Positions 23,831 through 32,641 of a stretch of DNA of 64,000 nt are shown here, piece after piece. A program made the translations under genes and the position numbers. The first letter of the stretch is position 1. Each line of letters begins with the position of its first letter. The notes below the pieces were generated by a model. It did no database searches. It was given only the letters and a program-made list of their open reading frames with translations, and was not told the DNA's origin. Source of the stretch: an uncultured Eubacteriales bacterium (lineage in GTDB: Bacteria > Bacillota > Clostridia > Christensenellales > UBA1242); assembly GCA_949001935.1 (NCBI GenBank), contig CARJLX010000001.1:372001-436000 (forward strand), read 5' to 3'.

Positions 23831-25224
23831 TTCTTCTTTTCTATCATTTCATCTACACGAGAAATATAATCTTCAATAAACTTTGGATTTGGCTGGCGTT
23901 CTATTCGATGTTCAATATTAAACACTCGTTTAGTCATTGCTCCAGCACCTACTGCTATAACAGTATTTGTTTCTTCCATGCTATCAATATTAAACACGCA
24001 AATTTTATCATCACGATAAAAGCCTACATTTTCAAGTCCCTTCAATTGATGTTTTTGGCGATACATATAGTATGGTTTATACCCCTTTTCTATCAAAGTT
24101 TTTTCTGCAAAATCTATCATTTTAACAACTTCGTTATCATGAATGTCTGAGGTGTCAAACTTGAGCAATCCACCATTTTTTATTGACAATGTATGAACAG
24201 TTATATTTTCTGGATAAAGTTCTAGCACTGTTTTAATTGTCTTTTTAAATGTTGCAAATTTCTCACCTGGGAGTCCTGCAATTAAATCCATATTAACATT
24301 AAAGCCCTTCTCTAGAGCAAGCGAGTAGGCCGACAGAACATCTTTTGTAGTATGTTTTCTTCCAATTCGTTTTAGAGTTGCGTCACAAAAGGTTTGAGGA
24401 TTGATTGAAATTCGAGTAACTCCATGTTTTTTCATGACATCAAGTTTTTCATTGTCTATCGTGTCAGGCCTACCACATTCACATGTAAACTCACTGCACG
24501 AAAAATTTATTTCGCCTAAAAGCCTGTCCAGTTGCTGGGCTGTTAAAACTGATGGTGTTCCGCCACCAATATAAATATTTCTAACAATATATGATTTCTT
24601 TGCTATAATATGTTTGACAGCAGAAAGTTCTTTAATTAAACAGTCAATATAAAGCTCAACCTTGTCCTTCACTCTACCCAATTCATTTGAGATAAATGAA
24701 CAATACAAACACCTTGATGGACATATAGGAATATTTATATAAAGGTCAATTAGGTTATCATTTTTGATTATACATTTTTGATTTTTTAATATGTTTGCAA
24801 CTAACTTTGCTTTATCTTTACTAACTCGATAATCTCTTTCTAAAACCTCAGCAACTAAACTTTCCTTCAACTCTCCACATTCAATCATATCACGAGCAAA
24901 CTTAGTTGGACGAATTCCTGTTAAACTACCCCAAGGAAGAGTTTTATGTAAAAGTTCACTCATAGCATCATAAAGATTATTTTTTACTATTCGCTTTCTT
25001 ATACTTTTACTTTTTAATGCACTTACATTACTTGTAAAATCACTTTCAAATTCAAACTCCCTATTTATATCCAAGCTTTCACATTTTATCTCAAACTTAT
25101 TTATTACCTTATCTTGCTTTAATTCCTCTTTATGATAAAGAGAAAAGTCCTCATTAGGTGCAAAGAGATTAACTAGATCGATTAAATCAAGTTCAAGTTC
25201 TTCCTTTTCACTTATTACTTCCAC
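23815..25224 (-). CDS. hemZ: HemZ-type radical SAM protein (coproporphyrinogen dehydrogenase family)
   Basis: This 469-residue protein belongs to the HemN/HemZ branch of radical SAM enzymes. The cluster motif is CPSRCLYCSF (C-x3-C-x2-C), with the partner motif YIGGGTPSVLTAQQLD and the downstream NMDLIAGLPGE. HemZ proteins have a long N-terminal extension, as here (about 160 residues, with GSLTGIRPTKFARDMI). The family is annotated as oxygen-independent coproporphyrinogen dehydrogenase, though true heme synthesis is unproven for many members, and no other heme gene lies nearby. It overlaps the rel stop by 10 bp. Confidence 0.85.
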   Translation of the reverse strand: MEVISEKEELELDLIDLVNLFAPNEDFSLYHKEELKQDKVINKFEIKCESLDINREFEFESDFTSNVSALKSKSIRKRIVKNNLYDAMSELLHKTLPWGSLTGIRPTKFARDMIECGELKESLVAEVLERDYRVSKDKAKLVANILKNQKCIIKNDNLIDLYINIPICPSRCLYCSFISNELGRVKDKVELYIDCLIKELSAVKHIIAKKSYIVRNIYIGGGTPSVLTAQQLDRLLGEINFSCSEFTCECGRPDTIDNEKLDVMKKHGVTRISINPQTFCDATLKRIGRKHTTKDVLSAYSLALEKGFNVNMDLIAGLPGEKFATFKKTIKTVLELYPENITVHTLSIKNGGLLKFDTSDIHDNEVVKMIDFAEKTLIEKGYKPYYMYRQKHQLKGLENVGFYRDDKICVFNIDSMEETNTVIAVGAGAMTKRVFNIEHRIERQPNPKFIEDYISRVDEMIEKKKEFFK

Positions 25225-27326
25225 CCTTCACTCCTTTTAACCTCTCTAACCCCCTTTATTCCAGAGATAAGATTTATAACTTTATTAAGTTCATCACGAT
25301 TTTTTACCCTAACCGCAATAACAGCATGGAATGTATCTCCAATCTCTCGTGCTTCAAAGCCTGTTATAGTCACCTTAACATTTGTTATAACTGTAGTAAA
25401 TTTTGCAAGATTTCCATCCTTCTTATCTGCCACAATTCTTATAGATGCAACAAAAGAAGAATCCTCTTTGGCAGACCATTGAGCTCGTATAATTCTCTCT
25501 TCTTCCAAATTAGCAACATTAGGGCAATTACATCTATGAATAGTCACGCCTTTACCACGAGAAATATAACCTAGAATGTCGTCACCATCAATTGGATTAC
25601 AACATCCAGCAAAACGCACAAGCATTCCGCTATCGCCATCTATTAACACTCCGTCCTTATTCGTCTTGATGTTAACTACCTGTTGCGGTTTTGGTGCAGG
25701 TGCATTATTTTTATTGTATAATACAGTAAATTTTCCCAAAACTTGTGATGGTGTTAAACTTCCACTTCCCATAGAGGCATAAAGCTCTTCAATATCTTTC
25801 ATTTTAAAGCGTTCAAGAACTTGAGAAATATATTCCTCTGTAAAAACCTTAGCCATATCAACTTCACGAGCCTTTGCAAGTTCTTCAAGCATAGTTTTGC
25901 CATTTTTGATATTTTCTTCTTTAAGTTCTGTCTTGAAAAATGCCCTTATTTTATTTCTTGCACCATTAGTCTTTGCAAAAGTTAACCAATCACGGGAAGG
26001 ACCTTTACTATGAGAAGATGTTATTACCTCAACAATATCTCCATTCTTAAGTTGAGTTGTGATAGGTTTCATCAAACCATTAACTTTTATGCCAATACAT
26101 GAATTTCCTATATCTGAGTGAATTGCATAAGCAAAGTCAATAGCAGTTGCACCATCTGGAAACTCAAGAACTCTACCTTTTGGAGTTTGTACAAAGATAA
26201 CCCCACCATAAAGGTCAGATTTCAACGCCTCCACAAAATCCTGCGATGATAAATCTTTAGACTCATCTATCATTTCTCTAAACCAAGTTATACGTTTATC
26301 AAACTCGGTTTTTTTGTTTTTGTTTTCCTTATACAACCAATGTGCAGTTGAACCAAACTCATTTTCTTTATGCATTTCTTGAGTCCTTATTTGTATTTCC
26401 ATTGGATGTTGATTTTCAACAATAACAGTAGTATGCAAAGATTTATAGCCATTAGGTTTTGGATACGCAATATAATCTTTAAATCTTCCTGACAATGGTT
26501 TATACATTGCATGAATTTTTCCAAGCACAGCATAACACTCTTCGACAGTTTCAACAATAACACGCATTGCAACAAGGTCATAAATTTGGTCAAAACTCAA
26601 ATTTTTGTTGTGCAACTTTTTGAATATACTAGATATATGTTTTTGACGAGTAAAAATTTCACCCTCAATATTAAGTTCTTTTAATGCCTCGTAAATCTTA
26701 AATTTAGTCAACTCAAGCTGTTCTTCATTCTCGCTCTTTTTCAAGTCTAAAGTTTGCTTTAAAGAATTGTATTCTTCAGGATGTTCAAGACGAATAACAT
26801 TGTCATCCATGCCAAGTTTAAGGTAATCAAGCCCTAAACGCTCACTAAGAGGAATGTGAATATCTCTCACCTGTCTAACAAATCGTTTATCTTCATTATC
26901 TAAAGGAAGATTTAAAACCGAAATATCATACAAAATTCCCGCTAGTTTGATTAAAACCACTCTAACATCCTTGCTAAGTGCAAGAAACATATTTCGAATG
27001 TCATCCGCTTCATCACTTTGAGTTATTTTATTTATATCTTTTATAAGCTTGAAAGTTTCAACCATTTTCTTTTCTTCATTAGTCAAACTTTGCTCAATTT
27101 TTAAAGATAAAACTTCATCAACTTTAAAAAGTTGATAACATAAAAATGATATAAAAGAAGGTTTATCTAAACGCAAACCTATCAAACTATCAATAATTCC
27201 ATTACATCTAGAAAGATTTAAAGAAGGTTGCAATAGTTCGTTCAAAATTTTAATATCTTTAGCAGATAATACAAGATAATTTGTTATCTTGTTTTTTATT
27301 TCTTCAATTAAATTATTTTCGTCCAT
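25215..27326 (-). CDS. relA: RelA/Rsh-family (p)ppGpp synthetase with degenerate hydrolase domain
   Basis: This 703-residue protein makes the alarmone (p)ppGpp. The synthetase domain (about 200-340) is intact: YDLVAMRVIV, GRFKDYIAYPKPNGYKSLHT, MEIQIRT and GSTAHWLYKE. TGS (about 375-440, VFVQTPKGRVLEFPDG), a zinc-finger or CC region (FAGCCNPIDGDDILGY, then HRCNCPN) and ACT (C-terminal 70 residues) follow. The N-terminal hydrolase domain lacks the HDxxED motif, and the usual LADRLHNMRTL reads LAGILYDISVL. It should therefore synthesise but not degrade the alarmone, like E. coli RelA. recJ lies 9 bp upstream. Confidence 0.93.
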   Translation of the reverse strand: MDENNLIEEIKNKITNYLVLSAKDIKILNELLQPSLNLSRCNGIIDSLIGLRLDKPSFISFLCYQLFKVDEVLSLKIEQSLTNEEKKMVETFKLIKDINKITQSDEADDIRNMFLALSKDVRVVLIKLAGILYDISVLNLPLDNEDKRFVRQVRDIHIPLSERLGLDYLKLGMDDNVIRLEHPEEYNSLKQTLDLKKSENEEQLELTKFKIYEALKELNIEGEIFTRQKHISSIFKKLHNKNLSFDQIYDLVAMRVIVETVEECYAVLGKIHAMYKPLSGRFKDYIAYPKPNGYKSLHTTVIVENQHPMEIQIRTQEMHKENEFGSTAHWLYKENKNKKTEFDKRITWFREMIDESKDLSSQDFVEALKSDLYGGVIFVQTPKGRVLEFPDGATAIDFAYAIHSDIGNSCIGIKVNGLMKPITTQLKNGDIVEVITSSHSKGPSRDWLTFAKTNGARNKIRAFFKTELKEENIKNGKTMLEELAKAREVDMAKVFTEEYISQVLERFKMKDIEELYASMGSGSLTPSQVLGKFTVLYNKNNAPAPKPQQVVNIKTNKDGVLIDGDSGMLVRFAGCCNPIDGDDILGYISRGKGVTIHRCNCPNVANLEEERIIRAQWSAKEDSSFVASIRIVADKKDGNLAKFTTVITNVKVTITGFEAREIGDTFHAVIAVRVKNRDELNKVINLISGIKGVREVKRSEGWK

Positions 27327-27335
27327 AAAACCTCC

Positions 27336-29678
27336 TTATAAATTTTTTAAATTCATTAAAGTATTGTAAACCTTTGATGCATCAAGCTGTGTTTTTGCCT
27401 GACGATTTGCCGAAATGGTTAAAAATGTATCATCTTGAACAGAAATAACTTTAAGCTCTTTAAAAACTTCAAATGCAGAATAAAAGGTCAAAAAAGATAT
27501 GTCTTCAAGTTTTAAACTGTCATACAAATGAAAAACATTATTAAAATTCTTTCCTGACTTAGAAGCAACAGCATTAAAGATTTTGCCAAATGTTGTTCGT
27601 GAAAGGTCAAGTGTTATATAGTTTCTTGCATCAATCTTCTTGTCAATAGGAAGATAAATTTCCGCTCCAGACACCTCTTTCAGTTTAGCAATAAAACCGC
27701 TGTCAAGGACAGGTGAAAGGAAAACAATCTTGTTAAAATTTTTTGCCCAAGCCACACCTTTAGGTGACAAAAGTAGGCTGTTATAGCCAATACAAGAATT
27801 GTTATAAATTCCAAAATTATATACTCCTTGAGTATTATAATTCTTAGAAAATTCTACATAATCAAAACATGAATATGTCACAAAACACGTGCCAAAAACA
27901 GAAGTTAAAGTGCCTCCAATAAAATTTAATAGTTCAGGTTTAGAGTAAAGATTATATTTTGCCTCGCCATTATCACTTTCACCTAATTGAGAAACTTCAA
28001 TCGCGTTAAGTTTTTTATAGGCATCTTCAGCAATAAAATACCCTCCATCAAAATCCTCAACGACACCTTTTAAACCTTTGTCTTTAAAAGAGAATATAAA
28101 ACTCTTATTTCTAGAAAAAGCAATCTTATCCGCCTCATCAAGATAATTAAAATATACAAGTTCCAAATTGCCCAAGGTTAAATTTGCATGTTGAGGAAAG
28201 CGCTTCATCGGTTTAAGATCAATATCTTGAACAGTAATTTTAAACTTTGGCACTGGATTATCACAGCCTAATGGTTCTAAAATTTCAAGTGATTTAACAA
28301 ACTCAGGAGTGATTTCATCTAAAGTTATCTCTTGATCATAATATTTGATTGGAATAAAAACTTTATCACTCACATGCTCAAATGCAAATGCGTTCACCTT
28401 TTGAATAAACTCGGCATATTTATCTCGTTTTAATGATAAACCTGCCGCCATACTATGTCCACCAAAAGTTTCCAAAATATCTTGTAAAGATGACAAAAGT
28501 TGATGAATATTTATATCATCAATACTTCTGCCAGAACCTTTTAAAACATCCCCTTCTTGTGCAAACAAGAAAACAGGTTTATGGTATTTTTCTACCAATC
28601 TTGAACAAACAATTCCTAAAACACCATGATCCCACGCTTTTGATGCTAAACATATAACTCGAATGTTCTTAAGGTCGGCTTTAGCTAATGCCTTTTCGCA
28701 GTCATCAGCAATTTTATTACATATTTCTTGACGCTTCGTGTTATGTTTGATAATCAAATCAATATACTTCTTCATTTTAACGGGGTCATTTTCTAAATAT
28801 AATCTCAGACTATCTTGAGCGTCCCCCATTCTTCCTGACGCATTAATTTTAGGAGCAATCTTAAACGAAATATCGGTTGATGAAGGCTTAACCGTGCTTA
28901 TTCCAAATTCCTTGAAGAGCATTTTTAATCCCTTTGGGAGATATTTATCTATAAGTTTAAGACCTTCAGTGACAATTGTTCTATTTTCGCCAGTCAATGG
29001 CACAATATCAGCAATAGTAGCAATAGCAGCTATAGACAAAAACTCTCTTGCTTCAACCCTACCTAAAAGAGCCTCAGCAATCTTATATGCCATTCCTGTT
29101 CCACAAAGTTCGCGATAAGGATAATCCTGCCCTTCAATCTTAGCATTCAAAACAATAGAGTCCGGCAATATTTCAGGTATTTCATGATGATCTGTGACAA
29201 TTATTTCAATACCCTTACTCTTAGCATATTCAACTTCCTTAGCACAAGAAATTCCGCAGTCTACCGTGATAATCAAATTTGGCTCATAAAGTTTGTAGAT
29301 TTTATCTATAACTTCATTAGTAAGACCATAACCATCTACATAACGATTTGGAAGATAGTAATTTGCATTTATTCCAAGCCTAGCAAGAGCCTTTATCATT
29401 ATTGCCGTTGCACTAACACCATCCACATCATAATCCCCAAAAATAAGGACCTTATCGTCCATAGCCTTTGCAAGTTTTATTCTATCACAAAGTTCTTTCA
29501 TTCCATTAAGTTTAAATGGATCATGAAAGACAGTTGGATTTAAAAATTCCTTAATCTCGTTCTCAGTAGAAACACCTCGAGATAAGATAAGCTCAGCCAC
29601 ACGAGGAGTTAAATTAAACATCTCGGCAACTTCAGACACTTTTTCAGCATCCTTATTAAAAAATTTTCTAAATATCAT
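27336..29678 (-). CDS. recJ: Single-stranded-DNA-specific exonuclease RecJ
   Basis: This 780-residue DHH-family 5'-3' exonuclease acts in recombination and repair. It has the motifs IFGDYDVDGVSATAIM, TVDCGIS and VTDHHEIPE (DHH), and the DHHA1 part with GSGRSIDDINIHQLL and FGGHSMAAGLSLK. A long C-terminal extension (about 550-780) is common in Bacillota RecJ. The order recJ-rel-hemZ follows the Clostridia recJ-apt-relA-hemZ neighbourhood, but apt is absent here. Confidence 0.95.
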   Translation of the reverse strand: MIFRKFFNKDAEKVSEVAEMFNLTPRVAELILSRGVSTENEIKEFLNPTVFHDPFKLNGMKELCDRIKLAKAMDDKVLIFGDYDVDGVSATAIMIKALARLGINANYYLPNRYVDGYGLTNEVIDKIYKLYEPNLIITVDCGISCAKEVEYAKSKGIEIIVTDHHEIPEILPDSIVLNAKIEGQDYPYRELCGTGMAYKIAEALLGRVEAREFLSIAAIATIADIVPLTGENRTIVTEGLKLIDKYLPKGLKMLFKEFGISTVKPSSTDISFKIAPKINASGRMGDAQDSLRLYLENDPVKMKKYIDLIIKHNTKRQEICNKIADDCEKALAKADLKNIRVICLASKAWDHGVLGIVCSRLVEKYHKPVFLFAQEGDVLKGSGRSIDDINIHQLLSSLQDILETFGGHSMAAGLSLKRDKYAEFIQKVNAFAFEHVSDKVFIPIKYYDQEITLDEITPEFVKSLEILEPLGCDNPVPKFKITVQDIDLKPMKRFPQHANLTLGNLELVYFNYLDEADKIAFSRNKSFIFSFKDKGLKGVVEDFDGGYFIAEDAYKKLNAIEVSQLGESDNGEAKYNLYSKPELLNFIGGTLTSVFGTCFVTYSCFDYVEFSKNYNTQGVYNFGIYNNSCIGYNSLLLSPKGVAWAKNFNKIVFLSPVLDSGFIAKLKEVSGAEIYLPIDKKIDARNYITLDLSRTTFGKIFNAVASKSGKNFNNVFHLYDSLKLEDISFLTFYSAFEVFKELKVISVQDDTFLTISANRQAKTQLDASKVYNTLMNLKNL

Positions 29679-29760
29679 AGTAATAAACCTTAAAATAAAT
29701 CTCTTATGATTTTATTATAGCCAATTTGTTTTAATAAAGCAAATAAATTAAAAAATAAAA

Positions 29761-29786
29761 TAAAAAAAGGTGGCATAGCCACTTTT
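29761..29786 (-). terminator. Terminator of the lytic transglycosylase gene
   Basis: The stem GTGGC/GCCAC with a 3-nt loop and a T run on the minus strand overlaps the stop codon. Confidence 0.75.
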
Positions 29787-30327
29787 AAACTTTATATCTA
29801 TTGGAATAATGTCTTAAATTCTTTTTTACCTTGTTTAGATAATCACTAGTTTCTTTATAAGGAATTTTATTTAATTTTACGCCATCTTTTGAATATTCTT
29901 CATTTGCCAGCCAAGATTTTACCTTTGATGGGCCTGCATTATAAGCACAAATTGCCGAGTCTAAATTTTCAAAAGTATTAGTCAAAATTTCAAGATATTG
30001 ACTTCCTAATTTTATACTTGTTTTTTCATCTTTAAGGTCGAGTTCGTCAAAATTTAAAGAGTTTTTACTACAAATCCACTCTGCCGTTTGAGGCATAATT
30101 TGCATAAGTCCAATAGCCCCCTTATTTGAAACAACATCTTTTCTAAAGCCTGACTCAACATTAATTATGCTTGCAATCAAGGCTGGAGAAAGGTCATTAA
30201 GTTTTGCATTTTCGATAATCTCTTCTTGATATTTCATAGGGTAAAAATAATTGTTAAAACAACCCAAACAAAAAATAAGCATAACCGCAAACAAACTTAT
30301 ACAGATGATAGATAAAAATGTTCTCAT
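29785..30327 (-). CDS. Soluble-lytic-transglycosylase-type murein lyase
   Basis: This 180-residue protein has an N-terminal signal or anchor helix (about 5-24) and one SLT domain. The catalytic Glu lies in INVESGFRKDVVSNKGAIG; LMQIMPQTAEWI and CAYNAGPSKVKSW complete the family signature. It cleaves the glycan strand of peptidoglycan outside the membrane. The gene seems to be leaderless, since no ribosome site precedes the ATG and a -10 box lies six bases upstream. Confidence 0.93.
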   Translation of the reverse strand: MRTFLSIICISLFAVMLIFCLGCFNNYFYPMKYQEEIIENAKLNDLSPALIASIINVESGFRKDVVSNKGAIGLMQIMPQTAEWICSKNSLNFDELDLKDEKTSIKLGSQYLEILTNTFENLDSAICAYNAGPSKVKSWLANEEYSKDGVKLNKIPYKETSDYLNKVKKNLRHYSNRYKV

Positions 30328-30333
30328 AAATAT

Positions 30334-30363
30334 ATTTTATGAAAAATATTGTAACATATACAA
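30334..30363 (-). promoter_or_regulatory. Promoter of the transglycosylase gene (leaderless)
   Basis: TTGTAT (30358..30363) and TAAAAT (30334..30339) are separated by 18 bp, and six bases follow before the ATG. The -35 box overlaps the T run of the upstream terminator (about 30363..30385, GATGGC/GACCATC stem). Confidence 0.55.
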
Positions 30364-30387
30364 AAAGATGGTCAAGCCATCTTAAAA

Positions 30388-31122
30388 TTAATCATTATCG
30401 TCAGGATTATAGAAATCAAAAGCCTTCATTATTTCTGCAAGGTCATCCTTAGGATTGATTGCTTCGCGTAAATCAAAAGCTGGTTGCGCAAACTCTTGTT
30501 TTTTGTTCTCTTGAGGTGCGGTAGCCAAAAACTTATCTGCTAAAGTTGAATAATTATCACCCGCTTCAAGTTGCATATCCGTAACAGGTCTAATTTGGTT
30601 TTTTCTATCATCAACACGAGAAATCTTAACCTCCCTAGGATTATCCTGCGCCTTTTTATAGCCATGCATTTTGTTTAATAACATTCTCATACTGTCGTTT
30701 TCTGTGTTTGCCTTACTTGTTAAATCTTCATTCTCAATTTCAATATTATTAACAATCGTATGCAAAGCCTCTTTAACCTTAATTAAAGAGGTATTGCTTT
30801 CTATGCCATGATATTGTAGAGAAAGTTCTTTAATAACAAGCAAAAATTCTTGATAAATCATGTTCAACTGTTCAAGTCGTAAAGCGGTAATATTTTTACT
30901 TCCCTCATCTTGATAGCGTCTAAAAGCATCAAGAGCTGACATAATGTTTTTTTCACGATTTTCAAGTTCTAAACTTTTTTTTCTAAAATCTAGAAGTTTA
31001 TTTTCACTTTCCAAGACTTTCAATTTTTCTTCCATAAGTTTTGCCTCATATTCGGCTTTAAGTCTTGCAATAAATTTATCAACTTCTTCAATTGAATAAC
31101 CATTTTGCTCTATTGAAAACAT
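30388..31122 (-). CDS. DivIVA-domain cell-division/polarity protein
   Basis: This 244-residue protein starts FSIEQNGYSIEEVDKFIARL, the membrane-curvature-sensing N-terminus of DivIVA/GpsB proteins. A charged coiled coil follows (about 25-75), with helical stretches to about 150 and a low-complexity acidic tail. DivIVA proteins scaffold septum, pole or sporulation factors. It lies in a cell-envelope neighbourhood (transglycosylase, lgt). An AAAAGGAG ribosome site precedes the ATG. Confidence 0.8.
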   Translation of the reverse strand: MFSIEQNGYSIEEVDKFIARLKAEYEAKLMEEKLKVLESENKLLDFRKKSLELENREKNIMSALDAFRRYQDEGSKNITALRLEQLNMIYQEFLLVIKELSLQYHGIESNTSLIKVKEALHTIVNNIEIENEDLTSKANTENDSMRMLLNKMHGYKKAQDNPREVKISRVDDRKNQIRPVTDMQLEAGDNYSTLADKFLATAPQENKKQEFAQPAFDLREAINPKDDLAEIMKAFDFYNPDDND

Positions 31123-31146
31123 GATTAAAAACTCCTTTTATAATTT

Positions 31147-31659
31147 TTAAGTCTTCTTTCTTTTTGAAAGTATATTTATAAGTGTGTAAATCAATATAAA
31201 TAATATCACACTTGTAATTAATAAAGCAACAAAAATACTGACTGATATAAACTTTATTTTCACAAAAAGCCAAGTTAAATCTACGAAATATAGCAAAATT
31301 GAAAGATAAAGTTGAAATTTTTGGTTAAAAAATACATATGTTAAATATGAGGCAATCATAAATGCCAAAATATAATAAACCGATTGAAAATATGCAAAGC
31401 CAGAAAAAGTTGTATAAAAACCAACCCCTCCAACTAAAAGCAATAAAACACCAAAGTAAAAACAAGAGTCAAACCTAAACAAAATACCTTTAACAAATTG
31501 AAAAAGACCACAACATAAGCAAAAGATAAAAAACCATAAATAATATAAATCAAACACAAATATGCTAACTAAACTTGTTGATAAAAACACCGCACATACA
31601 AGTACTAATAAACTTAAAAGTATATAACTTTTTTTAATACCTAAAATTCTTCCACGCAT
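31147..31659 (-). CDS. Polytopic membrane protein of unknown function
   Basis: This 170-residue protein is almost wholly hydrophobic, with five or six predicted helices and a basic C-terminus (LSKRKKT). The ATG at 31659 has no ribosome site; AATAAT lies six bases before it, so it may be leaderless, though the -35 is weak. It sits between lgt and the DivIVA gene. I do not recognise the family. Confidence 0.6.
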   Translation of the reverse strand: MRGRILGIKKSYILLSLLVLVCAVFLSTSLVSIFVFDLYYLWFFIFCLCCGLFQFVKGILFRFDSCFYFGVLLLLVGGVGFYTTFSGFAYFQSVYYILAFMIASYLTYVFFNQKFQLYLSILLYFVDLTWLFVKIKFISVSIFVALLITSVILFILIYTLINILSKRKKT

Positions 31660-31675
31660 ATATATATTATTTCAC

Positions 31676-31705
31676 AAAAAAGAGTAGATTAAACTACTCT
31701 TTCTT
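31676..31705 (-). terminator. Terminator overlapping the lgt stop
   Basis: AAGAGTAG and CTACTCTT arms around a 6-nt loop with flanking T runs span the end of lgt. Confidence 0.7.
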
Positions 31706-32599
31706 TTTTTGTTTGTTTTTATTTGATTTATGTGTTTTAGTTGCCTTATTTTCTTTAATATTTTTATCAACATCTAAAACTTGACTTTCAGTATTTAATG
31801 TTATCTCACGAATAACCTTTCCTTCCCCTAAATTTGGATGACGACTTCTTTTAATAAAATAAAACACTAAAATTCCAAGCCCCACAATAATCAAAATTAT
31901 ACTTAAAAGTTGAGATACTTTTATAGCACCTATATACAAACTATCTCCTCTAAGCCCCTCAATCCAGGCACGACCAATTCCATAAATAATAAGATAACTT
32001 GCACTTATTGAACCGCGTTGACGCAACTTGAATACCCGAAGTAAAAGCATAAGAACAACAAAACCAAGCAAATTCCAAATACTTTCATAAAAGAAAGTTG
32101 CCAAATGCCATTTGCCATCACTCATAAACACAGACAACGGAAACCAAGTTAAACTAGGATTTGTTACTTCAACACCATAACAACAATGAGAAAAATAACA
32201 TCCAATTCTTCCAATCGCCTGTCCTAAAATAATTGATGGAACAGTAATATCAGCTACATCAAAAAAATTCTTTTTGTGTATTAAACAATAAAGTAAAAGC
32301 CCAATCGCTCCACCAATAATACTGCCATAAACAGCAAGCCCGCCATCCCAAATCCTAAAGAATTCTACAAATGAATAACTCTCTGGCGAAAATATACAAT
32401 AATATGCCCTAGCACCAATTATAGCAATTGGCAATACATAACAAGCTACAACAACAAGATCATCACTTTTAAGACCTCTCATCTTTGCATTTTTGCATGC
32501 TAAAAAAACGCCTAATGCCATGGCACAAGCAATAAGAAATCCATAATAAGTTATTTGAAGTCCAAAAAATAAAAAATGACTTTCAAAAAATCCAAACAT
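31694..32599 (-). CDS. lgt: Prolipoprotein diacylglyceryl transferase
   Basis: Lgt moves diacylglycerol from phosphatidylglycerol to the lipobox cysteine of prolipoproteins. The protein is polytopic, with GARAYYCIF, then WDGGLAVYGSIIGGAIGLL and IILGQAIGRIGCYFSHCCYG (the family signature with the essential Arg) and RAWIEGLRGDSLYIG. The start is set at the ATG at 32599; the upstream TTG of the open frame is itself the -35 box. The 301-residue product has a Lys-rich tail. Likely clients in this window are the lipoproteins at 49541 and 58974. Confidence 0.96.
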   Translation of the reverse strand: MFGFFESHFLFFGLQITYYGFLIACAMALGVFLACKNAKMRGLKSDDLVVVACYVLPIAIIGARAYYCIFSPESYSFVEFFRIWDGGLAVYGSIIGGAIGLLLYCLIHKKNFFDVADITVPSIILGQAIGRIGCYFSHCCYGVEVTNPSLTWFPLSVFMSDGKWHLATFFYESIWNLLGFVVLMLLLRVFKLRQRGSISASYLIIYGIGRAWIEGLRGDSLYIGAIKVSQLLSIILIIVGLGILVFYFIKRSRHPNLGEGKVIREITLNTESQVLDVDKNIKENKATKTHKSNKNKQKKKE

Positions 32600-32605
32600 A
32601 AGTAT

Positions 32606-32635
32606 ATTATATACAAGTTTGGATTTAAAAGTCAA
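32606..32635 (-). promoter_or_regulatory. Promoter of lgt (leaderless)
   Basis: TTGACT (32630..32635) and TATAAT (32606..32611) have an 18-bp spacer. Six bases (ATACTT) then lead to the lgt ATG, with no ribosome site. Confidence 0.75.
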
Positions 32636-32641
32636 ATATAT

